A stretch of DNA of 64,000 nucleotides. Source: Asterias amurensis. Taxonomy: Eukaryota > Echinodermata > Asteroidea > Forcipulatida > Asteriidae. Location of the stretch: assembly GCF_032118995.1 (NCBI RefSeq), contig NC_092665.1:13884012-13948011 (forward strand), read 5' to 3'. The first letter of the stretch is position 1. Every line of letters begins with the position of its first letter. Positions 44,336 to 57,800 of this stretch are shown piece by piece. Position numbers and translations under genes: made by a program. The notes beneath the pieces are model-generated. The model was not told the DNA's origin. It was given only the letters and a program-made list of their open reading frames with translations, and searched no databases.

Positions 44336-44588
44336 TATAGAAGAGTTTGCGGTAACACCATGTAATAACAATCTCTAAATGAGTTTGGGTGGTTCTGAAA
44401 AGAACCAATGGGTTAACTCGACGTTTCGATCAGTATGCTCTGATCGTCTTCCGGAGAATGCTGCATTCTTTGGAAGACGATCAGAGCATACTGATCGAAA
44501 CGTCGAGTTAACCCATTGGTTCTTTTCAGAACCACCCAAACTCATTTAGAGATTGTTATTACATGGTGTTACCGCAAACTCTTCTATA
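44336..44588. repeat. Near-perfect 250-bp palindrome
   Basis: Arms of about 115 bases are reverse complements: TATAGAAGAGTTTGCGGTAA at the left and TTACCGCAAACTCTTCTATA at the right; ACGTTTCGATCAGTATGCTC against GAGCATACTGATCGAAACGT. The short centre (GGAGAATGCTGCATTCTTT) is itself partly palindromic. Flanked by AGAGATTTT on both sides (44330 region and 44626 region). Half-copies: 29275-29370, 31975-32095, 37990-38100, 49885-50000. Confidence 0.9.
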
Positions 44589-45884
44589 TCTTATCTCCAC
44601 CATGCAAAGTTTCAAATCCTACTTACAGAGATTTTGTTACACACACTATCCCAACTGGGTTCCTCTTTTCCCGATTCAGGTCCCAATCAGGGAACCATAG
44701 GGTGACACAACCTGAATTTACAAGCCATAAATGGTTAACTACATTGCATATCATTGTGTACACAGCTCTTTCATTAAATAGAAAGAAAAGCAGGTGCCTA
44801 ATAAGTATGGATATGTTCATAGTTGTTTAGTTTACCTCCCCCATAGACAGATTAATTAGGCTCCGCCCACGGCGCACGTGTGAGCAAGAACACGTGAGCC
44901 TCTCCAATGCCATTCTGCACAACTCTGCCGCGTGCGCCAAGCATATGGGCACGCATGTCAGACTTTATTTGTCTGACTCTTGGTTGCGCAATGGGTTTTG
45001 ATTGGTCAATACGCAATGGGGCAGAGCTTAGTTACTATTGGTAGCCTATGGTATTTAGTGTTAAAGATACTAGGTAAACTTTTAGGCCGATTTGACCCCA
45101 GAATTAAGATTTGAATTTTTAGTAGCTATTTTTATAGATCATGCTCTTTAACTGACCTCTCTATGAGTTGATGAAACTGTTTCTTATTTCATCATGAAAT
45201 TTGGAATCTTTTTGCAGACCTTTTTCGCTGGCAATGTTGCTTTACTGGTGTAAAAAGAATGAGTAGTTCATAAAGGTAATGGAAGTGATTCCCGGAATCC
45301 TGTATTAGTCGTCGACTCAAGAACAGAAACAGGAAGAGTCCATGACTGAATAAAGATATCAAGTTTAATAAATCTTGTGTGGACATTTTTGTTTAATTCC
45401 GAAGTGAGAAGACTGGTCTTTGACAATTACCATAAGTGTGCAGCAGCCGAGGTCTGCATGCCACAGTGCAGGGTTGGGACTAGACCTTAAGTCCTAAGAT
45501 TAATCTTAAGTTGGGAAGAAATTGGTGAAATCAACGGCAGTGTCTTTAAAGTGGACAATAAAGCTCAAGTTTCAGTACAGTCACGGTAACATAGGAATCA
45601 CCTCAGGGGATCAGTGCATGCAACAGGCATGTGAGTAACTGGCCATGAAAAAAAAAAGGAAAGAGAAAAACCAGGCAAGAAAAAAAGAGGAAAAGATAAT
45701 ATTCCTATACTTTTTTTTCACAGAAAGTGAAGAAAAAAAAGAGGGAAATCTAAACCCCAAAAATAGGAAATCAGCTGAAAAGAGGAAGTCTCACACCCCT
45801 GATGTACATCTACATGATGGTCCTTTGGAAAAAGTAAAAACATCTTATTGAGTACAATGGCTGACCTACACGTACGTAGGTTAT

Positions 45885-46188
45885 TGCAGTGATGAATTCT
45901 GAGACCCAACCTTCACCTGGCACTGTCAACCTTATAAGGGTTTTATAAGGAACACTGGGGCGAACCCCTTCTCTTTTCGATAAGTGCACTGGGTTCTTTT
46001 ACATGCGTTACACAGCACATGGGACCAACGGCTTTTACATCCCATCCAAAGGACGAAGCAATGGTTAAGTGTCATGCTTAAAGACACAAGTGTCACGGCT
46101 GGGGATTCAAACCCACACTCTGCTGCTGATCAGAAACACCAGAGTTTGAATTCGGTGCTCTTAACCGCTCGGCCACGACACTTCCACA
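45885..46188 (-). mobile_element. tRNA-derived SINE, copy 3
   Basis: Minus strand: TGGCCGAGCGGTTAAGAGC (A box), GGGTTTGAATCCCCAGCCGT (B box). The body contains CCATTGCTTCGTCCTTTGGA and AAGGGGTTCGCC. Confidence 0.8.
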
Positions 46189-46364
46189 TCATGCCTGATT
46201 ATACTGTGATCATGTGAACTCTAGAAGGCAGGGTACAATACTTGTAATATCTTTCAAGCAACAAAACAAATTTCAACAAGAACCAAAGGAAAAAGCCAAA
46301 CGCACACCAATCTTTAGAATACCATTTCAGGAATGTTTATTTCAATAATTTTTATATGCTTGAA

Positions 46365-47108
46365 AAGGCAAGGTATACTTTTGGTAATATATTGACAAGA
46401 AGACCAGTCTTCTCACCGGGTGCATCCCAACATACATGTATGCACAAAATAACAAACCAGAGAATATTGATGTTCAATTGGTCATTGACGTTGCACAAGA
46501 AAATAAGAAAGACAAATCAGCCTTGTTGAATAGAATTGGGTGTTTTCCGATGCCCTGAGAAAAGCTTCAGACCTGAAGCATATCTCGGACTCATATGTTT
46601 AGGGTGAAAAATTACCTCCTTCTTGAAAGCTACATTACTTAAAAGACACTGGACACTATTGGTAATTGTCAAAGACCAGTCTTCTCGCTTGGTGTATCTC
46701 AACATATGCATAAAATAACAAGCTTGTGAAAATTTGAGCTCAATTGGTTGTCAAAGTTGCAAGATAATAATGAAAGGAAAAACACCCTTGTCACACCAAG
46801 GTGTGTGCTTTAAGTTCTAAATCTGAGGTCTTGAAATCAAATTCGTCGAAAATTACTTCTTTCTTAGAAAACTACGTTACTTCAGAGGGAGCCGTTTCTC
46901 ACAATGTTTTATACCATCAACCTCTCCCCATTACTCGTAATGAAGAAAGGTTTTATGATGATAATTATTTTGAGTAATTACCAATAGTGTCCACTGCCTT
47001 TAAAAGAGGGATCGTTTCTATTAATGTTTTTTTAATATCCAATGCTCTTTACCAAGTTTTTATGGTCATTAACTCGTACTTACCAAAAGTACAACCTGCC
47101 TTTAACAC
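46365..47108. repeat. Family-B element carrying a nested family-B element
   Basis: The outer copy starts AAGGCAAGGTATACTTTTGG and ends ACCAAAAGTACAACCTGCCTTTAA. Inside it, at 46639-47003, is a complete copy (TTAAAAGACACTGGACACTA ... ATAGTGTCCACTGCCTTTAA). The outer sequence reads continuously on either side of one TTAA. Confidence 0.8.
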
Positions 47109-47295
47109 TGATTTGAAATAGATAAAAACTACACACACAAGTTGATGCACACACTGTACAGGAATAAAATTCCACAGAATATTAAGGTGAAAATGAGATT
47201 TTCAAATAATACTGCAGTTATATCAAGGCACTCAAGATTAAAAATATTGCATATATTATATGAGAAGGTAAAAACTTTATACAAAATAAATATGG

Positions 47296-47740
47296 TTTGA
47301 CGCTTTGCATCGTCTAAAGTACAATAAGGATCCACGGTATCCATGTGACGTCCATGTTGGTAAAGTCTATCTGGAGTCGATTTTCAGAAAAAGATAGTCT
47401 GAACTTAGGACTAGTCCCTGAAACTCTTTAGGAGTTATTAAAAAGTTAAGGCTAGTCCTAAGTTAGGACGAGAGACTCGTCCTAAATTCCCGGTTTGACG
47501 CTTTGCATCGTTTAACGTACAATAAGGACACGGTTCCCATGTGACGTCGATGTTGGTAAAGTCTATCTGGAGTCGATTTTCAGAAAAAGATAGTCTGAAC
47601 TTAGGACTAGTCCCTGAAACTCTTTAGGAGTTATTAAAAAGTTAAAGGCTAGTCCTAAGTTAGGACGAGAGACTCGTCCTAATTTCTCGTCCTAACTCGA
47701 GATAAGACTTAGTCTTAACTCCTTGTGAAATCCACTTCTG
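47296..47740. repeat. Direct tandem duplication of about 195 bp
   Basis: GTTTGACGCTTTGCATCGT starts near 47294 and again near 47491. Each copy runs on through CATGTGACGTC, AAAGTCTATCTGGAGTCGAT and GACTCGTCCTAA. The unit contains a TTAGGACTAG-type foldback arm. Confidence 0.8.
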
Positions 47741-47989
47741 GTGGCTCTAAGTATCATAAGTACTTATGGATGGAATGCATATTATTTATTAATTCAAGTA
47801 GAAAACATAAAAAGTTATTTTTCCCCCCACCCCATCTAAAATATAAATTTTTCCAGCATCTCTTTTATTATATACAATCAAATCATCACAACATAAACTT
47901 CACCTGTTGACTCAATTCACCTGACAGTACCGTAGTTAAATGTTTGTTGCGCCATTTTTGAAGACGGAGTCCCCCATGTGTTTTTGTGC

Positions 47990-48185
47990 AGTGCTCATTT
48001 TAGGCAAAACTTCCTGGCCTGATACTTCACAGAGGCAACGAAGGCAATTGCCTCCATGCCCCCTGGTCATTGCCTTTGTGCCCTTGAAACGCTATAGAAG
48101 AAATTTCACAATTTCTACATGGGGTACCCTTAACCAAGGAGAAAATGCCTTGGTGCCCTTGCCCTTTCAACAACGAAGCATACAG
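47990..48185 (-). repeat. CAGGCCTG-type element
   Basis: Contains GCCTGATACTTCACAGAGGC, GCATGCCCCCTGGTCATTGC-like sequence and TTGCCCTTTCAACAACGAAG in the inverse order of 60693-60872. Confidence 0.65.
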
Positions 48186-48419
48186 GCAAATCTTCACTTT
48201 CAATTTATCTGCAAAAAATGGCTGACCACGACGTGTGTGACGTCAAGTGGTCTACACTGGACGGATATTTTGTTGGCCTTCCAACGATGGCATCTTTGTG
48301 TGTGTAGCACCACCAAGACTATGAACCACAAATTCAGGAATGCAAAATCTTTGGAACCCCAAGACGGTGCTGCTGACCTGACGACCCTTGATGACCAGTA
48401 CCCAAACACGCGACAGTGA

Positions 48420-48765
48420 CTACACGAGCGAAAGAACAAAGGCACAACTGATGAAGGAGCGAGCGAACAAACGAATGAATGAATAAAGGATCGAACGAAC
48501 GAAGGAAGGACAAAGGAACGAACGAACAAACGAACGAACGAGCAAAGGAATGAACGATCGAACGAACGAACGAACGGTCGTACCAGGGAAAGAACAAAGG
48601 CACAAAAGATGAAGGAACGAAGGATCGAGGAAAGGAAGGTAGGAACAAACGAACAAACAAGCTAACAAGGCAATGAACGATCTCACAAAAAAAACCAAAA
48701 CGAACAAACGAACGAACGAACGAGCGATCAAACGAATGAAAGAACAAGCGATCGAATGCACAAAC
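48420..48765. repeat. Low-complexity (AACG)n-like tract just beyond the TTLL10 stop codon
   Basis: Imperfect AACG/AACA/GAAC units for about 340 bases. The minus-strand frames read as RSFVRSFVRSF repeats, which are not real proteins. It may be part of the TTLL10 3'UTR. Confidence 0.8.
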
Positions 48766-48839
48766 CAAAGAAGAAAGGCAGGAAGGTAGAAAGGACTTTG
48801 TTACTCGGTCAAACTCTATGGTCTTGTCTTATAAGAAAC

Positions 48840-51800
48840 TCAGCCTGTGTTATCATTCCCTGGACTATCAGTGGTATCTTTAACGCTCATTTTGGTCACG
48901 TTTTTCCTCAGTGCTGTCATGGACGTCATTCGTCGCTTCGCGGGAGAAGTGGAGCGTGCTCTACCTCCACGGGTTGGGCTTGTATTCCGTGTTGGGCTGC
49001 CGGGTTGGCGCGGCGGAGACGTTGAATGCGACATGTGATGAGTGACGGGAGCTGAAGACCCCTCGTTGTAGAGCAGAGTGAGCCTTCTTTGTGACAACAG
49101 AGGCATGATGGGACGACTGTGACGACACTTGTCAAAAATTTCAAGAACAACATCTGCAGGAAAATGAATTTCAGAATCAATTTTATTAAAGAAACTTTTG
49201 TGGCAAACTAAAACTTCATGCGCACATTTGAAACTTCTCCAAAATAAACACCCCAAAACACATACACCTTTACTTGTGTCTGTCTTGTGTCTAACATAAA
49301 AACAAAGACCTTACCAAGAACTTCCTGAACTAGGGGTGGTAACTGGTTCCGTAATGTCTCACAGTTTGTGTGCAACGCTGGGTTGACGTTTACCTCAAGC
49401 AACCACACCTGAAGACAAAAATTACAAATTCAAAATGTGACGACGGCCTCATTCTTTGTTTACCCTAGCTGAGTCTTTCTAGAAGACTGAATGGCGTTAC
49501 ACTAACCACATACAATACTTAAATAATTATAATACATCTTACCTATAATAATATACACAGGTATTATTACATTACCTATAATAATAATATGGATTTCTTG
49601 TGACATTTCAATCATAAAAAGAGATGTAAATTCAATCTTTAAAGCTAACAAAAACATTAAGACGTGAATTCCCTAAAAATTCCAAGTTCTGTTTACTCGA
49701 CCATACAAAAAGAAATGATGATAAAAGAAACACTTGCATTCAATCAAACACAAATATACATAGACATTTTTATATACACACATGATAAAAAATATAACAA
49801 TATTGAAAGATACAACAAACACACAGAATAAAGTTTGTACGAGTAGGATTTGAAACTTTGCATGGTGGAAATCTGAAAAAGAAAGGTTTGTGGTAACACC
49901 ATGTAATGACTATCTCTAATGAATTGGGGTGGTTCTGAAAAGAACCGTTGGTTTCAACTCGAAGTTTCGATTAGTAAGCTCTGATTGTCTTCTGGAGAAA
50001 GTTTGTATAATAGAATTCACATGCAGCAGACATTAAAATAGTTTACAGCAATGACAGCAGATCCCCAATAGAAACCTGTTGTAACTGTATCCTAGGTAAA
50101 GAAATGTCATAAATAAACAAATTTAAATGAATGAATGTATATAATCTTCAACCAATTAGAAAGTGAAAAAAAAACAAAAAAACAAAAAAACAAAAAAACA
50201 ATCATGTGGGACCTTCCTTTTTGCAAATACTCAGTATGCATGGAACAAAGTGCATCAAATTTGATCGCTAGCTAGACCAGCATGCACCTAATTCAACAGT
50301 TGCGCTTAAGGTCTATGGTCACTCAAAAATGCTATTATCAATCTTACTGAAATGTTTCCAAAAAAACACCATATTGCATCCCTGAGAAGAAAACATTTAA
50401 GAAGATGAAAAAGAATTAGACGAAGAAAAGAAAGATGACCTTCATGTCTTCGTCCAGCAGGAAGTCAAATCCGAGAAGGTCAAAATATCCCAGCTTGCAT
50501 TGCAGCTTGTTTTTAACCGCATTGAAACAATGGGTCATAATCTGTGTCATTCTCTTCTGTAGGAGGAAAAAAAAAAGTGACCAATCAGCAATTAGATCCT
50601 TCAATGTTATCCAATCAGATTTGTTAAATAGTTGCCGGGATAGGTTTACAGGAAGCTTAAGGTTTTTGTGAGTTTGTGTGGATTGGGCTAAAAATGGGAG
50701 TGGGGTTGTTGAGGTGTAGGTGTTGGGGTTTGGGTGTGGTTTGGTTCCGGGTGTGTGTTGGCATGGGGTGCAAGTTGGGGTTTGGGGTGTGGGTTTGGGG
50801 TGTGGGTTGGGGTCTTGGGTGTGGGGTTGAGTTAGGCTTAAGGAGTGTTGGTTCTTTTGGTGTGGTTCGGAGTTGGAGTGTGGGCTGGGTTTTGAGGTGT
50901 TGGGTCGGGGTTAAGGGGTGAGTTGGGGTTGGGGGGGTGTGTTGGTTCTTTTGGTGAGGGTTAGTGCTGGGGTGGGCGGGCTGGGTTTTGAGGTGTTGGT
51001 TCGTGGTTGAGGGGTGAGTTGGGGTTGGGGGGGGGGTGTTGGTTCTTTTGGTGTGGTTTGGAGTTGGAGTGTGTGCTGGGTTTTGGGGCGTTAGTGGGGA
51101 TTGAGGGTGTTGGTTCTTTGGCATGGGTTGGACTTGGGGTGTGGGCTGGGGTTGGGGTGTATGGAAATTGGGGTTTGCTTGTTTGTGTGGGTTGGGGTTG
51201 AGTTGTGAGCTGGGTTTGGGTGTGGGTTGGAGTAGGTATACAAATTAATTCAAACCGGGGACCTATAACAAAAGAGGAAAATAGGGTCCACGGTTCGGGA
51301 AAGGTCCACGGTTGGAAAACGTGTACAAAACCAAAGGGAGCTGTTGCCAAAAAAGAGTACATGTATAAACAAAAGAGGGACAATAGGAGGTCCATGGTTG
51401 CAGGCGCATACAAGCTTGTGTGAGTTGAGGTAATAATATCGAAGTCTTATGTATATAGCGCACATATCTACCAAACAAGGTACTCAAGGCGCTGAGTATA
51501 TACAAACTTTCAGAAAGATAGGATTGCAGTGATGAATTTTGAGACCCAATTATTTAGCACCTTATAAGAAGGTGCTACGGAGCATTAAGCAGCCACAGCC
51601 AGGAACACCGGGCGAACCCCTTCTCATTTCGATAAGTGTACTGGGTTTTTTACCTGCGTTACACAACACATGGGACCAACGGCATTACGTCCCATCCGAA
51701 GGACGAAGCAATGGTTAAGTGTCTTGCTTAGGGACACAAGTGTCACGGCTGGGGATTCGAACCCACACTCTGCTGATCAGAAACACCAGAGTTTGAATTC

Positions 51801-54800
51801 GGTGATCTTAACCCCTCGGCCACGACACTTCCACATTTCCACAGGTATGTGTTTGGGTTTGGTGCTGTTTGGGGGTTGCGGTGTTGGAATCGAGGTGTTG
51901 GTTGAGGCTAAGGTTTGAGTTTGTGGATGCTGGATGGGATTTGAGTCGGGTGTAGGTGTGAAATAGGGTGTGGTTAGGTTGAGGGTCTGGTTTGGTTTCG
52001 GTTGGGCGGGGTTTGAAGATTCCGGGACTTACCGTAAACTGGTTATGGACCCAGTCTCTTGGGAGTCCTTTCTCCTTTGCCAGAGAGTTAACGTGATCAT
52101 TGAATCTATCCATACTCCATACAGTGTCTTCCTTCATGTCTTGATAGCCTGGGTTTTTCTTCTGCACATACTGGAATATCAACACACAGAGAGTTCAGGC
52201 TAGGACGTTAATCATACTACTTATTCATTTGATAAGCAACGCTTGACGTCAGGGATGCATGAAATGGGGGTCTTTGGAATGCTTGTTGGCAGCAGACTTG
52301 CCCTGTAAACTTTTATTGTTCTGAGCATGCTCACATTTCCAAAAGCAATGGTAAGGGTTAGACTTCAATATTTTATTGTTATAGGTCTGCTGCCACCTAC
52401 ATGTAGAGCAAGTTGGAGTGTCCACAATGGTTAACTAAAGGTTGACCATTTTGACTCGAACCCAGGCTGGTCGACCATTGGTTGACTACTGTGGTCGACC
52501 ATTTGGAACCAGCCTCGGGCCCATGGTTTCTTCTGTGGTCCCAATATAGCCTGTTCCATGCTAACATAAAGCGCAGAAAGTAACCAGCGAATGAGCGAAC
52601 GTTTGTTGGTGATAGTTGACAAAGTTGTGTTTTACAGTTACCTGATTGGTCAAGTGAAGACTCAAGTCATCACTGATTGGATCATAGGAATCACATGACA
52701 GACGGAGGTAGCCAGGATGGTAGAAGACCACATAGGGTGTCGTGCAGGCAATGAGTAGGTAGGCTCGCACATCAAACTTCTTACCTTCCAAGAGAAGTGG
52801 ATTTGGTATGTATCTGTTCGACAAGAAAAATACAAAATATATTTATCAGGCCTGATTACTTCGCAAAGGCAGTGAAGGCGATTGCCTCCCAAAGGGGGTA
52901 ACTCTGATTCAGCCCCAGGAGTAGGCGGCAACAGCTCCTGGAAAAAAGTTGATTAGTGGCGTGTCATGGCCGAGCAGGTAAGAACACAGAATTCAAGCTC
53001 TGGTGTTTGACCAGCAGAGCGTGGGTTCGAATCCCGGTCGTGACACTTGCTACGTAAAATTGGGGAGGTACATGTAGTGCTTTCTGCTCTTCCGGCCAGG
53101 CTTTGGACTGATGATACCCAAGCCTAACATCCGTATGGACTGTAAAAGGGGCAACCCTGTTTCAGCCCTAGGAGTAGGTGGCAACGGCCCCTGAAAAAAA
53201 AAAATTGTAGCCCACACTTTGAAGTGGTCTTCAGGCCTTGTGTGTCTGGCGACTTCATACAAAAAATAAACCGTGCAAGTTTAATGTTAATGACGTTTTT
53301 GTTTTGTGGCGTACAAAAAGTACCAAAACCCTTTAATTCACTTAAAGGCTCTGGACACTATTGGTAATTATTAGCATAAAAACATACTTGGTAACAAGCA
53401 ATGGAGAGCTGTTGATATTATATCACATTGTGAGAAACAGCTCCTCTGAAGCAACGTAGTTTTCGAGAAAGAAGTAGTTTTCCACTAAAATATTTGAATT
53501 TGATTTCGAGACCTCAGAATTAGATTTTGAGGTCCCGAAATCAAGCATCTGAAAGCACACAACTTGGACAAGGGTGTTTTTTCTTCCATTACTATCTCGC
53601 AACTTCGACCACTAATTGGGTTCAAATTTTCACAGATTTGTTATTTTGTGCATATGTTGAGATACACCAAGTGAGAAGACTTGGCTATGACAATTACCGA
53701 AGGTGTCCAGTGTCTTTAACGAGAACCTTGCGTGTAATAATTTTACCTTTGGATGAGTCTGGACTGACTGCCTTTACGGAGACCTGGTGTCGTTCCGCTC
53801 TCCTCTTGCCGCTGATATTTCTGTTGAATACCTGTAATGTCCTTCACGAGGTAGATACCTTTGCCTTGGTTCATGCTGTTTGGCTTGCTGATCCATGTGT
53901 CGCCCTCTGATCATAGATATAAAAAGACGATTAAAGATACTGCCGTCAATTTCACAAAAGTGTTCCTACAGTAACTTAGCATTAATCTTAGGACTTAGTT
54001 AAGTTCCGTAACCATAGACGATAGGTCGCATTGAACCCATCCTAAGTTAGGATGGGTTACTCACCCTAACTCGAGATAGGATTAATCCGAGCATTTCAAG
54101 AAATCAGCTGCTGGACACTATTGGTGATTACTTAAAATAATTGTTAGCACAAAAACTTACTTTGTAATGAGCAGAGGAGAGCTGTTGATAGTATAAAACA
54201 TTGTGAGAAACGGCTCCCTCTGAAGTAACATAGTTTAAGAAATCAAGAGGTAATTTCTCACTCAAATATTAAAAGCCTTTTATAAGACATCTGACAGAAC
54301 ACAAATTTGTGCAAAAAAAGGGTGTTTTCTTTCATTATTCTCTTGCAACGTCGTTGGCCAATTGAGTCCAAACTTCCACAGATTTGTTGTTTTATGCATA
54401 TAGGTTGGGATACACCAAGTGAGAATACTGATCTTTGACAATTACCAAAGGTGTCCAGCGCCTTTAAGGCCTCGTCACACAGGACAACTTTTACAGGAAA
54501 CTTGGAGGCAACCAGCTGCAGTGAATGCTAAAAGACCACTTTTGTAGCACATGAGTACTTATTCGAACATCATCTTTTCATCCACAAGAAAAAAAAGGTA
54601 AACTTTTAGCAAGATCGAGTGTGCACACAATGGTTAACTAAAGGTTGACCATTGGTTGACTACTATGGTCGACCATTTGGAACCAGCCTCGAGCCCATGG
54701 ATTCTTCACTGGTCCCAACAGCATGTTCCATTCTAACATGTGTTAAGCGCAGAGGGGAACCAGTGACACTTTAGCAAAAAGGTGGCACGGTTGACTAGAC

Positions 54801-57800
54801 TACCAAACGAGTCGTTCGAGTGAGTACGTCACTGCGCAAGTGCGTTGCTAGTCTGTGGTCGACCACTGGTGGACTAAAATGTGCGCACTCGAACTTGCTC
54901 CTAGTAATGTGAATGGCTTTCCTTCTTGGAGATTGCCTTGAACTGGTTGCCAGTAAATTGCCCCATGTGAGCTCATAGTGTAGGAATGTAAGTATCAGTT
55001 GGGTTTTGAACAAAGAAAAATTTTACTGGAGCAGATTGAACAAACGACCTTCCGATTAACGTACCAGTGCTCTACCCACTCAGCTGTTCAGCCCTATTTT
55101 GGCGGTCTCCCTATTAGTTTGTATCTTTCTTCAAGGGTAGGGCTGGATAGCTCAGTTGGTAGAGTGCCGGTATGTTAATCACGAATGTTTTGTTAGCTAT
55201 CGGCCGTCCAAGCCAACCAGCGAGGGTTGTTTATAAAAAGTGGAAAGGTCTACAGGGAGCGCATCTTGTTTTCCTCACGAGTCGACCTCACCTTTGTGAG
55301 TCTGAAAGAAGGCCTCCCTGTCCGCCTTGTTGTCAAGAACGAAAGACTCCGGGTAAAAATTCTCCATCTTCAAGATGCGGCTGCTCTTGCCTCTCTGCAT
55401 CCTCTGGCTGACTCGTTCATACTCTCGAAGTGTCTCCTGCAAACCCACCTTGGTTGCTAAGGAACCAGTGTTAGGGATGCGGTTGACAAGCTGCTCTCCT
55501 GTGGGCGGGGCAGGGGAGGGGGGCACAAGAACGGAGTCATAAAGTGAAGAGCTGGGCTTACAAAGATTTAAGAAAAGCTCAAGGTTAAAGTCCGTTGTTT
55601 CTCTAAAAAAAAACACCCCGTAGTTCTGGTTTTCACAGCAAAGAGCCTTGTCTACAGATTTCCTCAGGCTTGACAGCTTCAGCAATCAAGTTCACCTTTG
55701 GTTTCAGTACCAGAAATGTATAATAACAATAACAATTTGCTCTCTAATCCTACCCTTTCATGTTTCCCTGCATTGTTGTCGAACAATACATTTACCACTT
55801 TTATGGTCCAGTAACCCATCCTTTCATACTAAACATCCTTTGTCCTCGCCACTTCACTCCTATTGGTTCATAGCCACCAATATTGTTTCTGAAAGAGAAA
55901 CTTTGATTGGCTGTTATTTTCCCGCTTCTTTCTGGATCCTTCCCTTAATCCCTTTCCCCTCTCTTTTTTCTATAAATGGATATGTATTTGTTTGTACTTG
56001 TTTTATGCCTCTGAAGAAGGTCCGGTTTGGATCGAAAGCTAAGGCCATGCACTACCCTATTCATTAATAACAATAACAACAATATTAAAACCAGCCTCTC
56101 AAGGTCAAACTGAGTCATCCGTACCGGCCCATTCCAAGTATGTGAATACCATAGACTTATGAGCCAGAGGGCTTACTGGTGATGCTGCATGCACAAACGC
56201 GAAGGGACCGCAAGGAAACACGCGCGCCATTTTGTGAGATGAACCTTGTACGCACGTTGAATACAAAGTAGGCTTAAACGTCGGTGTGTGTATGTTAAAT
56301 ACACGCTATGCGATTTTTTTTTTTATCTTACAAAATGGCCACATGATTGCAAGCCAGGATGTGTATATACATTGTAGGCCAGTGTGTACTCTTGTTTTTA
56401 AAGAGGCTTTTCACATAAAGCGCTTCCCAAATGTTTTTATTATCATTATTATTATTAATATTATTATTTGCAATGAAACTTTTCCTTTTACACATAAATT
56501 GGTATCTGAACATGGCATAATCCAAATTGTTTGTTTAAATAGGCTGGATTGGTCATAACTGCTTTGGTGCCTAAAGAATTTCAAATTCAGTTGAGAAATT
56601 TAAAAAGTTATTAACGAAACAGCTGTGCATTTGTGCACAAATGCAATCATGTCTAGTTATTATTATTATTAAATAAAACTCTGTGGTGAATAACTCACCT
56701 GGTTTGAAGGAATGATAGTGGATGTGAGATTTGAGTTCTACCCACTTCAGCTTGAAGTTCGTACTCGTCCGGTCATGGATTCTATGCCAACCTTTCGCCA
56801 CAAGTGGTTCCTCCACACTGTCAAAATCAATAAATGTTATTTATTTTATTCAGTATCCAGACCTGTTTTTTGTCCAGTATGGAGCTAATAATATAAAGTT
56901 ATTGAAGTGGTTAGGATTAATAGCTTACTGAGCTATCTCCCTCACAACCAGGGGAGTATAAAAGGTGATGTAATTGGATTAAAAGTTGTGTCTATTGTTT
57001 GGTTCAAACAGGGGATCCATGGTCCTAGACTGGACAACAATGGCCCAAGAGGGAACATCTTGAAGCTGGGCCAGTACACCCAGTTGCTCACCTGGTTTTA
57101 AGATACCAGGCGAGATACCAGGGGCGTTTTTTTTACAGTCGAATAAAAGATCCAATGCCTAAGATGCGCTGTTACATTATATTAATATTTTTCTATGATA
57201 ATGTATGTTTGACAAAAAGCAATAAAATGCTATCCCATGAGAACAGAACAGGATAGAAAAAAAAGAGAAAAAAAAGAAACAAACTTACAGGGCTACTCCG
57301 TTTGCTCCTCCGATGTAAAAAGCTGGCCCAGTCTCCCTGGAACTACTAGCTCTTGGTGTGGTTCCACTCTTGGGTCCTGACGAGTCGGGCGTCTCATCTT
57401 TATCCTGGCCTTTCTCTCGGGAGCTTTTCTGCGGAGATGGTCGGTCAGCTGACGACTTGAAACCCCTTTGCGTTTTGTCTACAAAAACAATGTTGGAGAA
57501 TAAAATAAAACTTTGGGGATATGCAGATAATTCAGTGTCCGAAACGGCGGCTTCTGCTACAGCTAAGGCTAGATCAGAGCGTTAAAGAATAGGCAGACGC
57601 GCTGATCTAGCCGTAGCTAGCTGTAGCCAAAGTCGCCTTTTTGGACACGGCCTAAGAAGCGTTATAAACAGGTTACTTGTCAGATTCCCTGTATTCAGGA
57701 ATGATTATACCACTCAAACACGAAAAGAACCAGACTATTCCAGCCTCAGTTCAGTATAATGTAATATAGAACTTTCTATCGCAACATCACACCCAGAGTG

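Noticed and set aside
47940..48419. 159-codon plus ORF
   Set aside because: Half of it is the CAGGCCTG-type repeat; the rest has no recognisable motif.
48334..48768. Minus-strand ORFs of RSFVRSF repeats
   Set aside because: Low-complexity AACG-type DNA; no domain and several overlapping frames open alike.
50657..51413. Pro/Thr/His-rich minus-strand ORFs of 150-155 codons
   Set aside because: Translation of the G-rich tract complement within a TTLL10 intron.
52962..53052. Functional tRNA gene
   Set aside because: A and B boxes are present but the acceptor stem and anticodon arm do not fold cleanly; the sequence matches the dispersed SINE head.
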